Shown here: piece by piece, positions 26,901 to 41,900 of the stretch
Layout: each line of letters begins with the position of its first letter
Position numbering within the stretch: the first letter of the stretch is position 1
Assembly: GCA_964023205.1 (NCBI GenBank)
Contig: OZ026851.1
Coordinates: 18,855,528-18,919,527 of the forward strand
Reading direction: 5' to 3'
Origin: Lutraria lutraria
Lineage: Eukaryota > Mollusca > Bivalvia > Venerida > Mactridae
DNA: 64,000 nt
Translations under genes and position numbers: made by a program
Notes under the pieces: generated by a model
Seen by the model: the letters and a program-made list of their open reading frames with translations, nothing else
What the model was told of the DNA's origin: nothing
The model's database searches: none

Positions 26901-29900
26901 TTGATTATGACTGGACATAAGAAGTATATCACAGTCAATGACTGGTTACTCAGAAGTATATAATAGTCATTAGGAACTGATCTGTGGACCGAATTTTGGA
27001 GGTGTTCAGGGGTGAGAGGTTCATTTATGTTGAAAATACATGGGGAGAATATGAAGTAGCTATTGCGAGGTGACCGATCATGGAGGTATCATTGTGGTAA
27101 TAATTAAATCTTTATCTTTTAAAAGTATGTTTATATTAAATACAAAATATTAAGAATTAGAAAGCTCATATAGTATGATGAAAGAAATGAATAACACTTC
27201 ACTGCTAACATATTTTATATAATTTATAAATGTTTAGTTAGCTCTGGATTATTTTTATTTAATTTAAACTCTCAATTTTTGAGCAAATATCATAGCAAAC
27301 ATATTTCTACACCTTTACCAGTTTGAAATATAAAAAAAAACACAACAACACAAAAAGACAACAGTGGTTGCCATGATAAGAAGCACTTTTCCGTGGTGTG
27401 GCCTGAATGCATTTTTAGTATGTAAAAAATTGTCAAATATTTCTTCTTTACATATTAAAAATCTATATCTTAATAGAACCATTCTTTACAAACAAAATGT
27501 TTACAAGAAATTAGAGCACAGGTGCAGGTGTTCATGATTTTATTATTAGACTAATTGTTTGAGTCCATTAGTAAATAATTTGTTGGTGACAATTATATTT
27601 TAATATTTCTGTAAATTATAAATGTTCTTACATAATCTGCTTTACTCAAATCATGCTTACATAAAATGATTATAAAAGCAACATGAACGATGGCCATCTG
27701 AATATCACCCTACCCTTTGGTGCTGGTGAGCTAAAAAATGACATTTTCACCTTCTCTAAGACAGGTGGTCACATGACACACACATTGGAACCTTTTTATA
27801 TAACAACTAAAACACCTAGCTTGACAATCCTTACATTATTCGTATATCTTATATTAATTAAACTATGGACTATGTAGTTCATGCATTAAGTATCACCCTA
27901 ATTTAACACAGTAACAAGATCAAAGTCACCTAATCACAGTTTTCTGAAAGAAAGATAAGTTTTCAGATAGAATGCGACCTTTAGGAGTCTAAAAATAGTT
28001 CTTTTTCAGTTTTTACCTATTATATTTATTGTTTATTTATTTCTGTTTTACCATACCTCGATAACTTAATGTCATATAGCGTCCATTTCAATAACAGGGA
28101 AAACAATTGTGCTAAAAAAGGATAATGTTGATAAAATGAAGGGAAACTGATTGGAATTGGCTAAAATTGATTTGTTGTAATAAAAAATGAAAGTACATTT
28201 TACATGAGACCTATCTCACTAACACTGTACTTATACAATGTATAAATGTAAATATAGTTATAAGAAGTGTATAAAAATGGTATCACAGTTTATTATATGT
28301 TCTGATTTCCTTTATGTATTTAATAATTGTTTCAGGCCGGACAGTTTCAAAGTGTGCTATTTTATGACCTAATTATCCATGCTAGATGGCTTTGTTCCAA
28401 AGTTAATTATAAAGATGATTTGTCATGTAGACAAACAAATATATTGTGATAGATCAAGGTATTAAGGGCTAAAAGGATTTGTGGTAAACCCCTATTTTTG
28501 GTTGATAGAGTATATGATCTCGTCCATTTTACTTTTTGTTGTGATTGGTTCATTGGCTCTAGCTCCAGCTTAAGGTATGTGCTTGATAAGTCATGGAACA
28601 ATTTCACATTTCTGAATTGTAAGCTTATAGATAAGAAATAAGCACATACTGCAGCATTTCGACTGTTTAGTAATGGTTTACACTGCCTCAGTATAAGTCT
28701 ATGATCAGCATCCATGATGTATTGTTTAGTCTTTGGTTTATCCTCTTCTTCTTCATCTTCATCCTTCTCTGATTCATAAAATGGTCTCTCCACTTCTTCA
28801 CCGACATCCTGTACAATTGAAATAACATGAATGCCAGCTCACAAAATACACCTGTCAAAATTCATTTTTCAAAGCGTCAAGGGGCATAACTCGAAAGTAC
28901 CTGAGCCGATTGGGCTGGTTATCGAACTTGACCGAGATCTCATGGCCATAAACATTTCCATCAAGTTTGGTGAGGATCCGAATAAAACTATTTGAATAAG
29001 AGAGTAGACACTGTTGTGGACGCCGCCCACCCGCCATGGGTGTTCCCATAATATGACCCATTTTTCAAATGGGCATATAAAAAGGTACAATCAATCAGTG
29101 TCAGAACCAAATATTTTTACAATTACTTATTGTATATATTGTAAACTTTGGTTACATAAGTTTGTTTATAGCATGGCATGGTATTGTTTGCCAGAGAGCA
29201 AAAAAGTATAAGATAAAATAACTGTATAATGATAAACTTACATCAGCATTGGGATTGATAAATTGAGATCGGACATATCTAGTCAACATATTGATGATAA
29301 CAACTTGTCCCCATTCTTCAACATCAACTAATAAATTACACAATTTTCTGTAATTTTTGTGAATCAAGTCGATTCTTTCAGGACATACTTCTTCAAATGC
29401 TTGAATAGCACTGCCAGCTACAAGCTGGAAAATATACATAATTTATTATAAAGTGAATCCGATATGCCACAAGACAGGGGTTTTCTGTATGTTTTGAGAA
29501 GGCAATCTAGCCCTTAATATGGGGATGAAGTAGCGGGACGAAGCTTCTTTTGCAGAAAAAATTCTCGCCAGAAACAAATTTAGGGAATAAAATTTCTGCA
29601 GGGATGAGAATGGCAAATAAGAAAAAAATCTGAAAGGCCAAGGGTCAAAGGCCCCTTTGTGATCTCGGAACAATTTGGCTCTTAAAAAAGTGGAAATCTG
29701 CCAATTAGCAGAAAATTCTCATCCGTTTCTGGGAGTGAATTGGAAATTGGAGAAAATTGCATAATTTCAAAGACATTTTCATAGGCATAGTGCTACAACT
29801 ATACAATACAGAAAACCCTGCACGATTACAGGGAATACTGTCTTAAAAATAGACATACATGAAACACAACAAAGATTTATAAATTGCTTGAGTCATGTTT

Positions 29901-32900
29901 AAAGATATACAATAATTATGTTTATTTTCAGACTCAAGGAACTGATTTTAATTTTAATAATCTGACGAAAGTCTGATCTATCTGAATTTTTACTGTTACA
30001 TATTTATTGATGAATATTATTATCAATTTCTCATGAACAGTTAACTTACTGTGGTTTTATCAGCTAACAATTTCTCAATCACTTCTACAAGTTGATCTTT
30101 CTGTTCTGGATCAATACTAAATTTAATACAAAAGTCATAAAACAGTAAATATACATGAAACAGTTAATATACCTGTAGGCATTACCTGAAATACATTCAA
30201 ACCTGTGAACAAAGCCCACCTTGTGAAATACATTATATGACCCTTAATGACAGGTGACCTTTATTTGGAGGTCATTTTATTATAATTAATAAATGACAGT
30301 TTTAGAGAGAGGGGAGAGAAGATAAAGCAGAACCAGACATTTGTATCTTATTTCTAACAGTTTTTTCTGTTGTTTTTTCTCGACCTGTGTAAAGCATCGA
30401 TACATGCTTCAAATTTATTCCTGTTATTATCTAGACATGGTGCTTGGTTTCCTGGTTGGGACGGAACACTGAAAAAGCTTCGCTGAGAAATTCTGAAGAC
30501 GGAGTCGAGATTTGAACCCACAACCTTTTGTTCAGAAGTCCAGCCCGTTACCACTAGACCATCGATTATCTGTATAAGAAACATTGCGGGTCTTACCTGT
30601 AAAGTTTTGGTATGCCATGAGCGGCGGTCTTCCTGACATATGGCGACATATCCATCACTGCTTCTTTAATAGACAACATCATAATAGGGGCTATCATCTG
30701 AACCCTAATACTTGACAACACACGTAACGCACTGGCTCGTATCAGCTGATTAGGATCCTAGCAACAAAAACAAATCATTTCTTTCATGTCATGAAATTAT
30801 TCAGTTTTCACTGCAGGAAGAACAATAAGGATGAATCATTATTCTAAAAATGTACATCATCAAACAATTGAGTGAGTCACACATCATAGGATGCCATCAT
30901 CTAAATATTCTCTGTTTTATCTTGATCTTAGAAAAAATTATCTTCAAAAATGTTATTATACTTGGCCAACTTTCAGAAGTTTGGTTCAATGGTGAATTTG
31001 AGTAGCAATACAAACTGAATAAACTTGTATCGTTCATATATTATGCCAATAAATCGAGGGAGTCTTTCTTATGTGAAACAAGGTAATTGTTTTTTTTCTC
31101 TCAAATTGATATCACATGTTTGATACAAACCTCTATTTTTTTCCGAACTGCATGACTAATTGTTTTTTGTATAGTTCATGTATATTGTATAACATCAACA
31201 CCAGTCATTGTATACAATAAGTAATGCCTTTTATCTCTCATATTTTTTCCCGCTTTTGACAGATCCCGAAAGAGTTGAGTTATGAAAATGACGAATATAA
31301 GGTTTGGTAAATATTGAAATGTGTATTTTGAGTCAACTAGCAGGATATTTCATAAATATTTTACAGGACTTTCATTAATTGATTTAGGCATTCAAATGAG
31401 ACCATTTTGATTTATATTCAAGACGCTTCAGTTCGAGGGCATGCCCCTTTAAAGGAAATGTAATTATGTTCTAGTTAGTGACACATGTATTGATGAATTC
31501 ATTTATGGTTACATACGAAAATGCAGTTTACCTTCAGAGCTCTCTGGAATGTACTGATGGAAAGTAAAGCCAGGTCCTGCTGTTCCTCGGCATACCTTGT
31601 TAAATAAACATACACTAATTTCTTCACCTGAAAATAATCAGTAAAATGTTGAAATAATTTTGAAACAAGAGCATGAAAAGCGCTGCCAATGCTCGTCTCT
31701 TCACTGCCTCAGTGATATCTATCCACCTATGAAGTTTCATATTGCTAATACCTATAGTTTCCGAGTTATGAGCTACATTAGTTTTTGCACAGACGCATTG
31801 ATCACAATAGCTTGACTTTTCTTCAAAACAGACGAGCTAATAAATAATTATATGGCTAAAAGTATGCTTTTTAAACAAGTATGCAGTCAAACCTGTGTTA
31901 ACAGCCATCTCAATATGAAGGCTAGCCTGTGAATAAATGTGATTCTTTTAAGAAAAACATTACTGATTAAATAGAAAAATATGACCTCTGAATAAATACC
32001 ACCTGTCAATAAAGGCCACATTTTGTCTTTCAAAAGGATGGCCTTTGTTCACAGGTTTGATTGTAGATCAAAACAGGGTTAAAATAGTTCCAATTGAAAA
32101 CGAGACAAGTATATGTTGTAAAAGTTTCAATAATTGTTATCATTGCATGATGAAGCTAATCAGCCGAAACATTTGTGTCATAATAATAAATAAAAATGTG
32201 TTAGTGCGATATTATTATTACTAGATAATTATAAGGGTAATATCTACAACTCCTGTCTTCCCATACAAATGATATCTAACATTGTACTTTGAGTACCTTG
32301 TAATTGTAAAGAACTTCAACCCAAATACTTTTCCTGCAATGCGACTTCTTAATAGGTTCGAGGTACAGTATATCTAGCTGCTCACTTTTATTTACCTTTC
32401 CACACATTTTCATAAACAAACAAAAAAGCCCTGTCCAAATTACTCTATTTAAAGAGCATGTAACCAGGACTAACAATGTTTTTAGGTCTAACCTTGAAAA
32501 ATTAAAATCTTAACACAAGAAATACTTACCTCTAAATTTTTGGAGACTACATTTTTGACAACAGCAGGAAATAAATCTGAGGCATCTTTCCCTTTAGCCA
32601 CCATCTGAAATATATTGACATAATTATATAGATATTATTTGTGTCATGGTGATGGAGACTGGAGAAGCTTGTAGCTTCAAAAAATATAACAGACAATGAG
32701 TTGTCGTAATATGGCTTTTATTGTAGAAAGCCGTAACATCATGTTTAAAACACAGTAACATATATTTTTTAAACTATCTGGCTGAAAAACCTGCCAGCGT
32801 CAAGCAGTAAGCTATAGATAATATGCATCATACATATGCATAAGAGTACATTAACGGATAATTCTAATGCGTTGTATATATGCAAAAACCAAAAAGTACA

Positions 32901-35900
32901 TTATACTGATATATTGACCTTTACATGTACATTACCCTTCCATGAATTCGATGAAGTTCTTACATAAAGTGATAATATCTAGTGGTTGTATAACTCCCAC
33001 TTATTGCCGCTGTATGATATAAACATACTTTGTATATAGTTATTTTAAGATATAATTTGATCACTCTGATAATAAGTTTAACACAATATGATTGGGTCAA
33101 GCTAAAACATCAACCTTTCTGCACTGAAGTATAGCTGTCCGCTTATAAGCAAAGTTGGCTTACATGCGAGTATATGATTCTTCCAATTTGCCATTGTGCG
33201 CCTAAAAAGAGGTATTCTGTGTTTAACATTTGTTCAACAAGGTTCTTGTTTTCCCAGATTTTCTAGACGAATTATACTTATGAGTATTAGTTTATTATAG
33301 CTGTTTGCGGGTATATAGTGTAGTGTCTATTACTAGTTTGGCTAATTCTGGTCATTTGATTGGCTAAAGGTGATTTCGGTCAATTTTGGACTTGATTTTT
33401 ATCAAAATCAAGTCCTTTGTAATCGTAGACTTATATTGGTCGCTGGACTCCATAACAGCTTGGTTAAAAGAATGCCACATAAAGGAAATAGTACGCAACT
33501 AAATGGTATGTTTATATAGAAGTATCTGGAATCTTTACCCAATTAAGTGTGTCAGATCTAAATATATTTCAAATCATTCTATTGTAACTACATGGAAAGA
33601 GTCATGTATCTAAATAAGTGCTTGTCGGTAGATACATGAGATATTCAAATGCGTAGAATTAAAACCGCGTATTCACTGTCCAATAAAATATCTTGCCGTA
33701 AAAGTAGTTATACTTTCGGTTTTCGTTCGATAGAACTTTCAGAAAAATCTCCACGGACGTATTCATGCATTTGCAACAATCTACCATCGATGTGTGTGTT
33801 TTGTGCCTTTCTAACATTTCTTAATATTACAAAGCGAATTCTCATTTAATCGTATTCCGGGATATTCACACCAACTAGTGTTATTTTGATGACGGAATCG
33901 CTATTTATAGACTCACTCCCCGCAGTGGCTAGTAGCAAAGCATAACCGATTATCGAAGGTTAAATGTTAAAACTGCGGCTTAAGAATAATAATTCGAGTC
34001 GCTAAATACGAACGTAAATTACTGGATACGTGCTTTTAAAATTTACTGTTTAAGAGTTCCTTTTACGCCAGATTTTTTAGAATTACATAATCACGTCTGA
34101 ATTTCATGCAACATCGGGTTAACTATAGGTCATATAGGTCTTACTCAACTGTGTCAGGACCTTTTTTATTTGAGTGACCCTGAATGTGTTCAATGCGACG
34201 ATGTTCTGTTGTGTTAAAACCAGAAGAATCAATGCTTGTATTTACTGTTACTGAAGTGTTGTTTACTAGTTTTGTACAATAAAGAGTTTTTAATGCAATT
34301 AAATTGTCCTCAATTAATGTGCTAATCATTAAACTTTCCAATATCAGGCTTTTTTCATTTTAAAATTTTAGCAAAGGGACTATAGTAAAGCCCTAGCTTA
34401 TGTCATTTACCTATATGCATATGACCTGCATTACAATATGAATGAAAAATCGGTCCGTAATTTTAAATGTTAAAACATTTGTATGGGCTCGAACAATGTG
34501 AGTACACATTTCTCTCTTTTGTCTCGTATGGTAAAAATCTAGTCCGACAGTACTTTCAGTACTTTGATTTATATCAGCTAGTCAAAAGTGAAAGTAGATA
34601 TAACCCAAAGGGTAGTAACCATCACATACTGTTGAATAGCACGAAAATTCTGTGCAGGAGAGTATATTAATTGGAAAGGTTTTCTGCCCAAACAGACATA
34701 ATTATTATCTATGTTTTGTGAGAAAAAAATACTGTAACTTGTTAACTTTAGAATGAAATTCATGAAAACATTAATTGTTCTTGAACTAGTTATGAAAAGT
34801 TCATGAATAATTCATGAAGTAGGCATCACTATTTGACTCAAGGTGGTAACTGTAGTAGGTGTCCTTTATATAGAGAAACATACACATTTTGTATTAAAAT
34901 ATTGGTTGATATTGTCCTCAAATGTATTATGGTTGATCGATCCCCTTGAAACAATGAATTATATGACATTGCCAGTGCAACAAAGCCTCAATAAACCAAA
35001 CCATGTGATAATGATTAAGCCTATGAAGTGTATAATATTTTCAAAAATTACAAAAAAGAACCTTTATTTAATCTCACTAATTATGAGTAATAATGAAGAA
35101 ATGATGAATTCCAAAATATGTATACACAACTAATTGTATTAATATTGTTATTTACATAATGGTCCAGAAAAATCATGGCTGACTTATGACTGACAATTCT
35201 TAACACTATATTATAACATAATTATCAGCTATCTCATGCAAGATTCGGCCAGCAGATTTTATTGACTGCACTCATTTAGTAATAGGTTTGACTGGTCATT
35301 TTCTTTTCAATTTTATATTAAGCCATGAAAACTAGAACTATCACCAAAGGTGATGAATACCCCCAGATGTGGCCTTGACACAGTTATTGAATGAAAATGA
35401 AATGAAAAATGATTTAAGCATGCACAACTAGGCTAACTACTTATTACTTCTGTAAAGTTCCATTGAATTCCTGTCAATAGTTAATGAGAAATAGTCTGGA
35501 CAAAATTTGCCTATTGTAACAAAGGGCTATAACTCAGTAAAAATCAATCCAAATGAAAAATGCTTTAAGCATGCACAACTAGGCTTACTACTGACCGATT
35601 CTGTGAAGTTTCATTGAGATCCTGTAAGTAGTTGCTGAGAAATTCTCCGGACAAAATTTTCCTATTGTATATGATGTATAAAAACAACAAAGGGCTATAA
35701 CTCAGTGAAAGTTAATCCGAACGTAAAATGCTTTAAGCATGCACAACAAGGCTTACTACTGATCACTTCTGTGAAGTTTCATTGAAATCCTGTAAGTAGT
35801 TGCTGAAAAATTCTCCGGACAAATTGTTTCTACAGACGCACGGACCGACCGACCATCCAACAAGCGTGAATCCAATATAGCCCCCATATATTTCATATCT

Positions 35901-38900
35901 GGGGTATTTCTTATCTCAGGGTATAATAATATGAACTGGAGCTGTCACAGAGGTGACTTATACCACAACCGCCGCTTTGACACCAATAATGCAATAGTAC
36001 ACTATACGGCTAAGTTCAAGGGGACATAACTCTTCAATTAGTGAATCACTGGGCATGAAAATTGTGTCTTGCACATATACACTTGATGGTGATAACATAT
36101 TTCAAGTTTCATTGTAAACGCTTCAAAAATGTGGAAGTAGTTTGCTCCACTAACTTTTATGCGGACAGACGGACGGACGGACCAACAAACGACTGAGTGA
36201 CTCCAATATACCCCCTCTCAGACTCCGTTCAATGTCAAATGGTAAAACATCAAAAAGACACATAATAATTATATGATTTTTTAAAAGGCCATTCTTAACA
36301 GACATGCCAATGTTTATCAGCAACCTTTTGTACATGTTTTTACTAATTAAGTCTCAACATTTAATACTTACACCAATGATTCTCTTCATTGCATCCAGTT
36401 TTTGGGAGTCCTTGTTAGAATCTAACATCATCTTCAAATCTTCATGTCTGAAATAATAAACAGATGTTTAGTAAGGACCAATCTGTTTCTTTACTGTTAT
36501 TATCAGGAATTACGACATTTAAGTTTGTTTGCCCTTAACTGACCAACCAGTAAATTTTTTTTCCTATTCCTAATGCTATAACTATCAGGGGTGTCAAAAG
36601 AGTCAAATTGAAAATCCTGAGAAGTATACGTGGCCGACCACTTTTGCCAAAAGAGGGGTCTTCAATCACATTGTTTCATACTTAACTCAGTTTGTATCAA
36701 AGAAAATCCTTCACAGCATATTCTCGACAGCTTTCATTCTCTTTTGTCACAAATCAGGGACAAGAGATTGGCACATTTTTTGTCTAACCTCGGTAAAATT
36801 AAGGCCTTGCATGTGACAACTTGTCAAAAACATAGTCTGGCTGATATGCTTATCGCTGATTGCACTGGGATAAACAATTACCGTAATCACTCATTGCATA
36901 AGACAAATGCTTTTGTATCCAAAATCAGGACCAAAAATAGAGTGCTCATATACATAGGTGCAGAACTCAAACCCATATTTTCTACATAAATCCTGGATAC
37001 TGTATACGTCTTAATATTGGCGCCCGTTTTATTTTGGCGATATTGGTGGTCAGCATCGGAACCGCCAAATCTAGACCGCGCCAATATAAAACCACGCCAA
37101 TAATGAAACTGCCAATTATATTGTCAAAGAAAATTATTGTAACTTTTGTTATCAAAAGGTGTAACTAACACTTTTTCACCTAACTATTTTTTGTTTAGTA
37201 TGTTTGTACATGTATAATTACTTGTTTACTCTCATCAGTTAAAGTACATGCATAACGTTTATTGCCTTAGGGTAAATCTTAATTGAAACATTGTAAAATC
37301 TAAACGATTCAAACAATACATATTATTTGTCACACGATATAAAACTTATATCGTTGGCACAGACTAAATTAAACCCGATATAATAACACTATGCGTCAAT
37401 TTAAGATAAATTATCGAAACAAATAATCACTTTTAGCCATTGTATTAACTCCTGTTCGATCCCAAATAATTACCAATACAATACAATTACCAACACTTTC
37501 GTTTCATGTAACTTATTCTTGCTGTTTATACATTTCACTTGATACGATACTATCGAAACAAATAATCACTTTTAGCCATTGTGTTAACTCCTGTTCGATC
37601 CCAAATAATTACCAATACAATACAATTACCAACACTTTCGTTTCATGTAACTTATTCTTGCTGTTTATACATTTCACTTGATACGATACTATCGAAACAA
37701 ATAATCACTTTTAGCCATTGTGTTAACTCCTGTTCGATCCCAAATAATTACCAATACAATACAATTACCAACACTTTCGTTTCATGTAACTTATTCTTGC
37801 TGTTTATACATTTCACTTGATACGATAATATTTAGGAGGATATTTAGTATAATAGTCTAACTGTTTCCCTTGAAAATGGTGGAAACTTATTTTCTTAAGT
37901 GTTTTAATTTTGGCGCTTAAGAAGACAGGACATGGTTTTATTTTGGCGGTTGGATATGAAACCGCCAAATATAAAACCCGCCAATTTATGAACATCTTAA
38001 AAACGCCAAATTTTGCACCCGCAGAATTAAAGACGTATACAGTAATGTAAATCTGAACTTTGTAACTGTTCTGGACCTTTTCCGGACTTTCCAGAGGGTA
38101 GATGATTATGCAAGTTAGGAAATCAATATCAAGTAATAAATAAATAGAAATAAAGTAATGCACAATTTTAAAATAACCAATCAAAAATATTTTTTTGAAA
38201 AGCGATGAAATACCAGCCAACCAGGGAAATAGTGCCACTTTAATTCATTTAATTAATGACCAAACAAAGATCAACTAATTTAAAATTGTTACAAAGTTAA
38301 TATTTAGCACTGTATGTGCTTATTTGTACATTTTCATTACATCAAAGTTTATATGGAAATTGAGTTGCATGCAGAGGTGCAATGATTCACTCCAATGCAT
38401 CGAAAACATGAATTCAATTTTGTTATGAACGGTAATAAACACTGCAAAATTTGATTTGATCTGCTTCTTAAACATACACGCCTACAATGTATCTTGTATC
38501 TAATGACAAATTTGTACCATCACCTTAAACATGTTAATATTAGTCTTAATGTATATATATAATACTGTATACTGTCTTCTTTTGGTCTTCAGTTAAGGCT
38601 ATCCTTAAAAATGTTTGTTTGCGTAATTTTTAGTGGGTATGTACATGTAGGTAGGAAAGATTTTTTAAACTTATATTTTACATTGAATCCAAAATACCTG
38701 TCAAAATGCTGTTTATATGAGACAAAAAAACTTGGGTAGGGCCAATCTGACTAAAGTATTCGATCTTCCTTACGGCAAGATCTGATGACAGCCTATACCA
38801 GTTTCTATTTTCAAAAGTCGGAATTTCCATTATCACTATTTATATCTATTTATAATTCAGCCAATCGTATAACTCGTTTCATCGGTAATTTGGCCGAATG

Positions 38901-41900
38901 AACTTTCTACCGGACAATGTTATTTAAATGTTAAATTACGTATAACGTAATTGTCTGCAACCACTTTTTGATTTTTTTAGTAATCCTGATCCATTTGGCC
39001 ATAGTAGTATAGAAAATTTAATAAACATGCATGTTACATGGGCGGTATCATTACATTTAGTTGCGTAAGAATAGGTGTTCCTGATAACTACAAGTCAAAT
39101 ATTGTTTTTTACTGCGGTTAAAAATAGAATCAGATCACTTTCAGAATTATGAAATTAAGGCGCTGATTGGCTAGTGGAAAAGGTCACCTGAGGTGACCTT
39201 CTATAGGTCGTCTTCAGATCCTCATAGCGTAGCGGGTTTAAGGATATGATTTTAATCAGATTGGGGTAGGGCCATCCTTGGTGAGTAGGTAGCGTAACCA
39301 AAACGATAGACTTTTGGTGATCTGTAACCAAAGAGGTAACATACTGACTGGAATGATTTGTTTGCAGAAGGAAGAAAACATAATAACAATCTACACCAAC
39401 CCGAACTGTCAACCTTAAGTATCATGCCTACATCTAGCCTCTGAACTTGGCAAGTTATTAGATAAGACCATCATTGGTGTTGTCAGCAAGACTATTTAGT
39501 GATTAACTTACCACAACCTGTCTGTAATGGAACCAGTTTTGCTTAATTTGAGTGTTAGGGGCTTTAATAACATGAGGGCCATGATGGCCCTATATCACTC
39601 ACCAGATAAAAAGACTCTTACAGAAAATTATCATGAGCCGTTGTAAAAGTGACCCTGGGGTGGAGCCAATTTTGCAATAATTTAAACAAACTTGGTAGAT
39701 GTCCACCAGACAATGCTACATACAAAGAAAGTATGTAAGCTCTAGGCCTTGAGGTTTTGGACAAGAAGATCTTCTTGTTTTCCAATATAAATCATGTGGA
39801 CCCCAGGGTGCGGCTAATTTTCACCCTAGGGCCATGCTTTTAACAGACTCCGTAGAGGTCAACAGTAGACTATGTCACATACCAATCTTAGCTCTGGTGA
39901 GCTAAAAAGTGATTCATCGGTAAGTTTCAATCGATTAATTTAATGCTTATAACGTTTAACCTTTTTCTTTGAGCATGTCTTCATATATGATATATTACAC
40001 TTTGCATAAGTTGAGTATTCAAAGAGGCGGGTAATGTAAACTATATATAATATTATGCTAATTGCTGAATTACTTTTGGTGATCTGATGGGAAACATAAA
40101 TCAAAGTACTGACAGCACATGGAACGGGAACAACTGTAACAACCCCTTCTACAGCACATGCTTCCACAAAGAAGAATAGAAAATATTTGCAACATGTTTT
40201 GCAACCCAGATCTTTAAATTACGGTGGACGGCCAAGATGACCACTGCCACCGTGATCCACGGTGACAACACAAATTATAGTGATAACACAGTGGCGACAC
40301 TATCTATTGAAAAAAAAGAATAAAATTGATAAGATTGTGGAACAATTACCGTATAAGTCGACTAAAATTAATATGGGTCCTGAAATTATCCGTAAAATCC
40401 AACTTAACTAAAGGCTGAGAAAAATTATTTTCAGACACTTGCACAGCACTAAAACACAACAATTAAAGTCTGCGCATATTTTTGCACAAATGGGGGTAAA
40501 CTGGTGCAATTTGTCTTGCCAGAGAGTTGAACTATTTTTGATTTTCTGTTTTAGCGCTGTTGAAATTAAAAAAATTTAAAGTTAATGTAACTGACGTCAT
40601 GAATGATGTTATCTGTCAATCAGATGACATATATCTTGCTCTCTGGTTAATATTTTACTCCCATATATTGAACAGGAATTTCCTAATTTAAGCGCTTAAT
40701 ATGTCAACAAGGTCAGACTTTATTGCAATTTAATCCCAATATCGATCTACATACATTGTTTTGATGAAGTTGTGTTGAAACTGATGCTTAGCATGTGATT
40801 GATGAATGCTAGCGTTTTCATTTGTTGTTTGTTTTCCAAACTGACCTTGACTGGCAAATTAACTTCCATTTAATTCTAGCTGTAAACTCAAGTTCAATCA
40901 ATATGTATTGCTATATTGACTGTTCGAGAGAATTTGTACCCTCCTTATTAAGGTGTAATTAGTGTTGAAACTGAAGCAGTTTGGTCTAATTTGGTGACAA
41001 AACTTAGCGAAGTAACTATCAGCATTTTCTGAAAATCACTTCATAAATGTGTTAAGTTTGTAAGAAAACACTGCAGGGCTTGAAAATTCCACTGGCATCG
41101 GGCAAGTAGATTTTTGTGAATGCAAGTCTGACGGGGCGAGCACAAAATCAGACATTCAATCACCCTAAAATTAATTTAAAACTGGAAATATCTCTTTCCA
41201 ATTCGATCCGAATCAATTTAGATTCATGTTTTGTTTATGTTAAATCCGCGTTCGTGAAACGCTTGCACGAGACAATAATGACTAAAAGCCTCATTTGTAA
41301 GGCTACTTGGCATCACCATGTCCAACTCCTCATCATTCTGTCTCCTATGAAACAGAAGTTCACCAACTAGAATAAACTGTTCTTTATTATTCCAGTATGT
41401 TTTGGCACATGGGCTGGCCAAAAACAATTCAGACTCACTTGGACTGGATGTTTTGTTCAACCAATCCAAGATTATTCTGAGATCCAATGTGATGGCTGTG
41501 ATGAATGGTTTCATGGCTCGTGCGTTAATGTAACAGCATCGGATGCATTGGACATAGACAAATATTGGTGCAGGGTATGTCGGGGTCACAAACAGTGTAA
41601 CTAGTTAAACTCAGGGGAGTGTTATTGTTGCATGATAACTGATGCAATAATGGCTTGCATGTATGTTTTCTGAAAAAAAATGTATTCCATTGACGAAATC
41701 CACAAGGCCAATGAAAATGGTCATATCCTAATTGCCAGAGGGTTGGTCCAAGCAATAATGTTGTCCAAGGAACCTGCAGGAAACCAGGTTTCTACCCTCA
41801 TGGCCCAGGTAAAAATCGCCAAGGGGAAGAAGAAGCCCAGGAGCTGGCTGATAACTGAGGCTGAAGAGGCCAGAACCATGCAATTTTGATGAAATTGCAT

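Noticed and set aside
28407..28649. Extension of AP3B exon 8 frame ([13 protein letters not shown]..)
   Set aside because: It reads through the donor GTATGTGC into the intron; the family sequence continues instead at exon 9 (VVMAVAQ).
33649..33849. 66-codon ORF within TIR element copy A
   Set aside because: The equivalent frame in copy B is not kept as a conserved ORF, and no transposase motif is present.
37813..38238. 141-codon minus-strand ORF
   Set aside because: Overlaps the right end of the TACTGTATACGTCTT element and AT-rich flank; composition and lack of similarity suggest chance.
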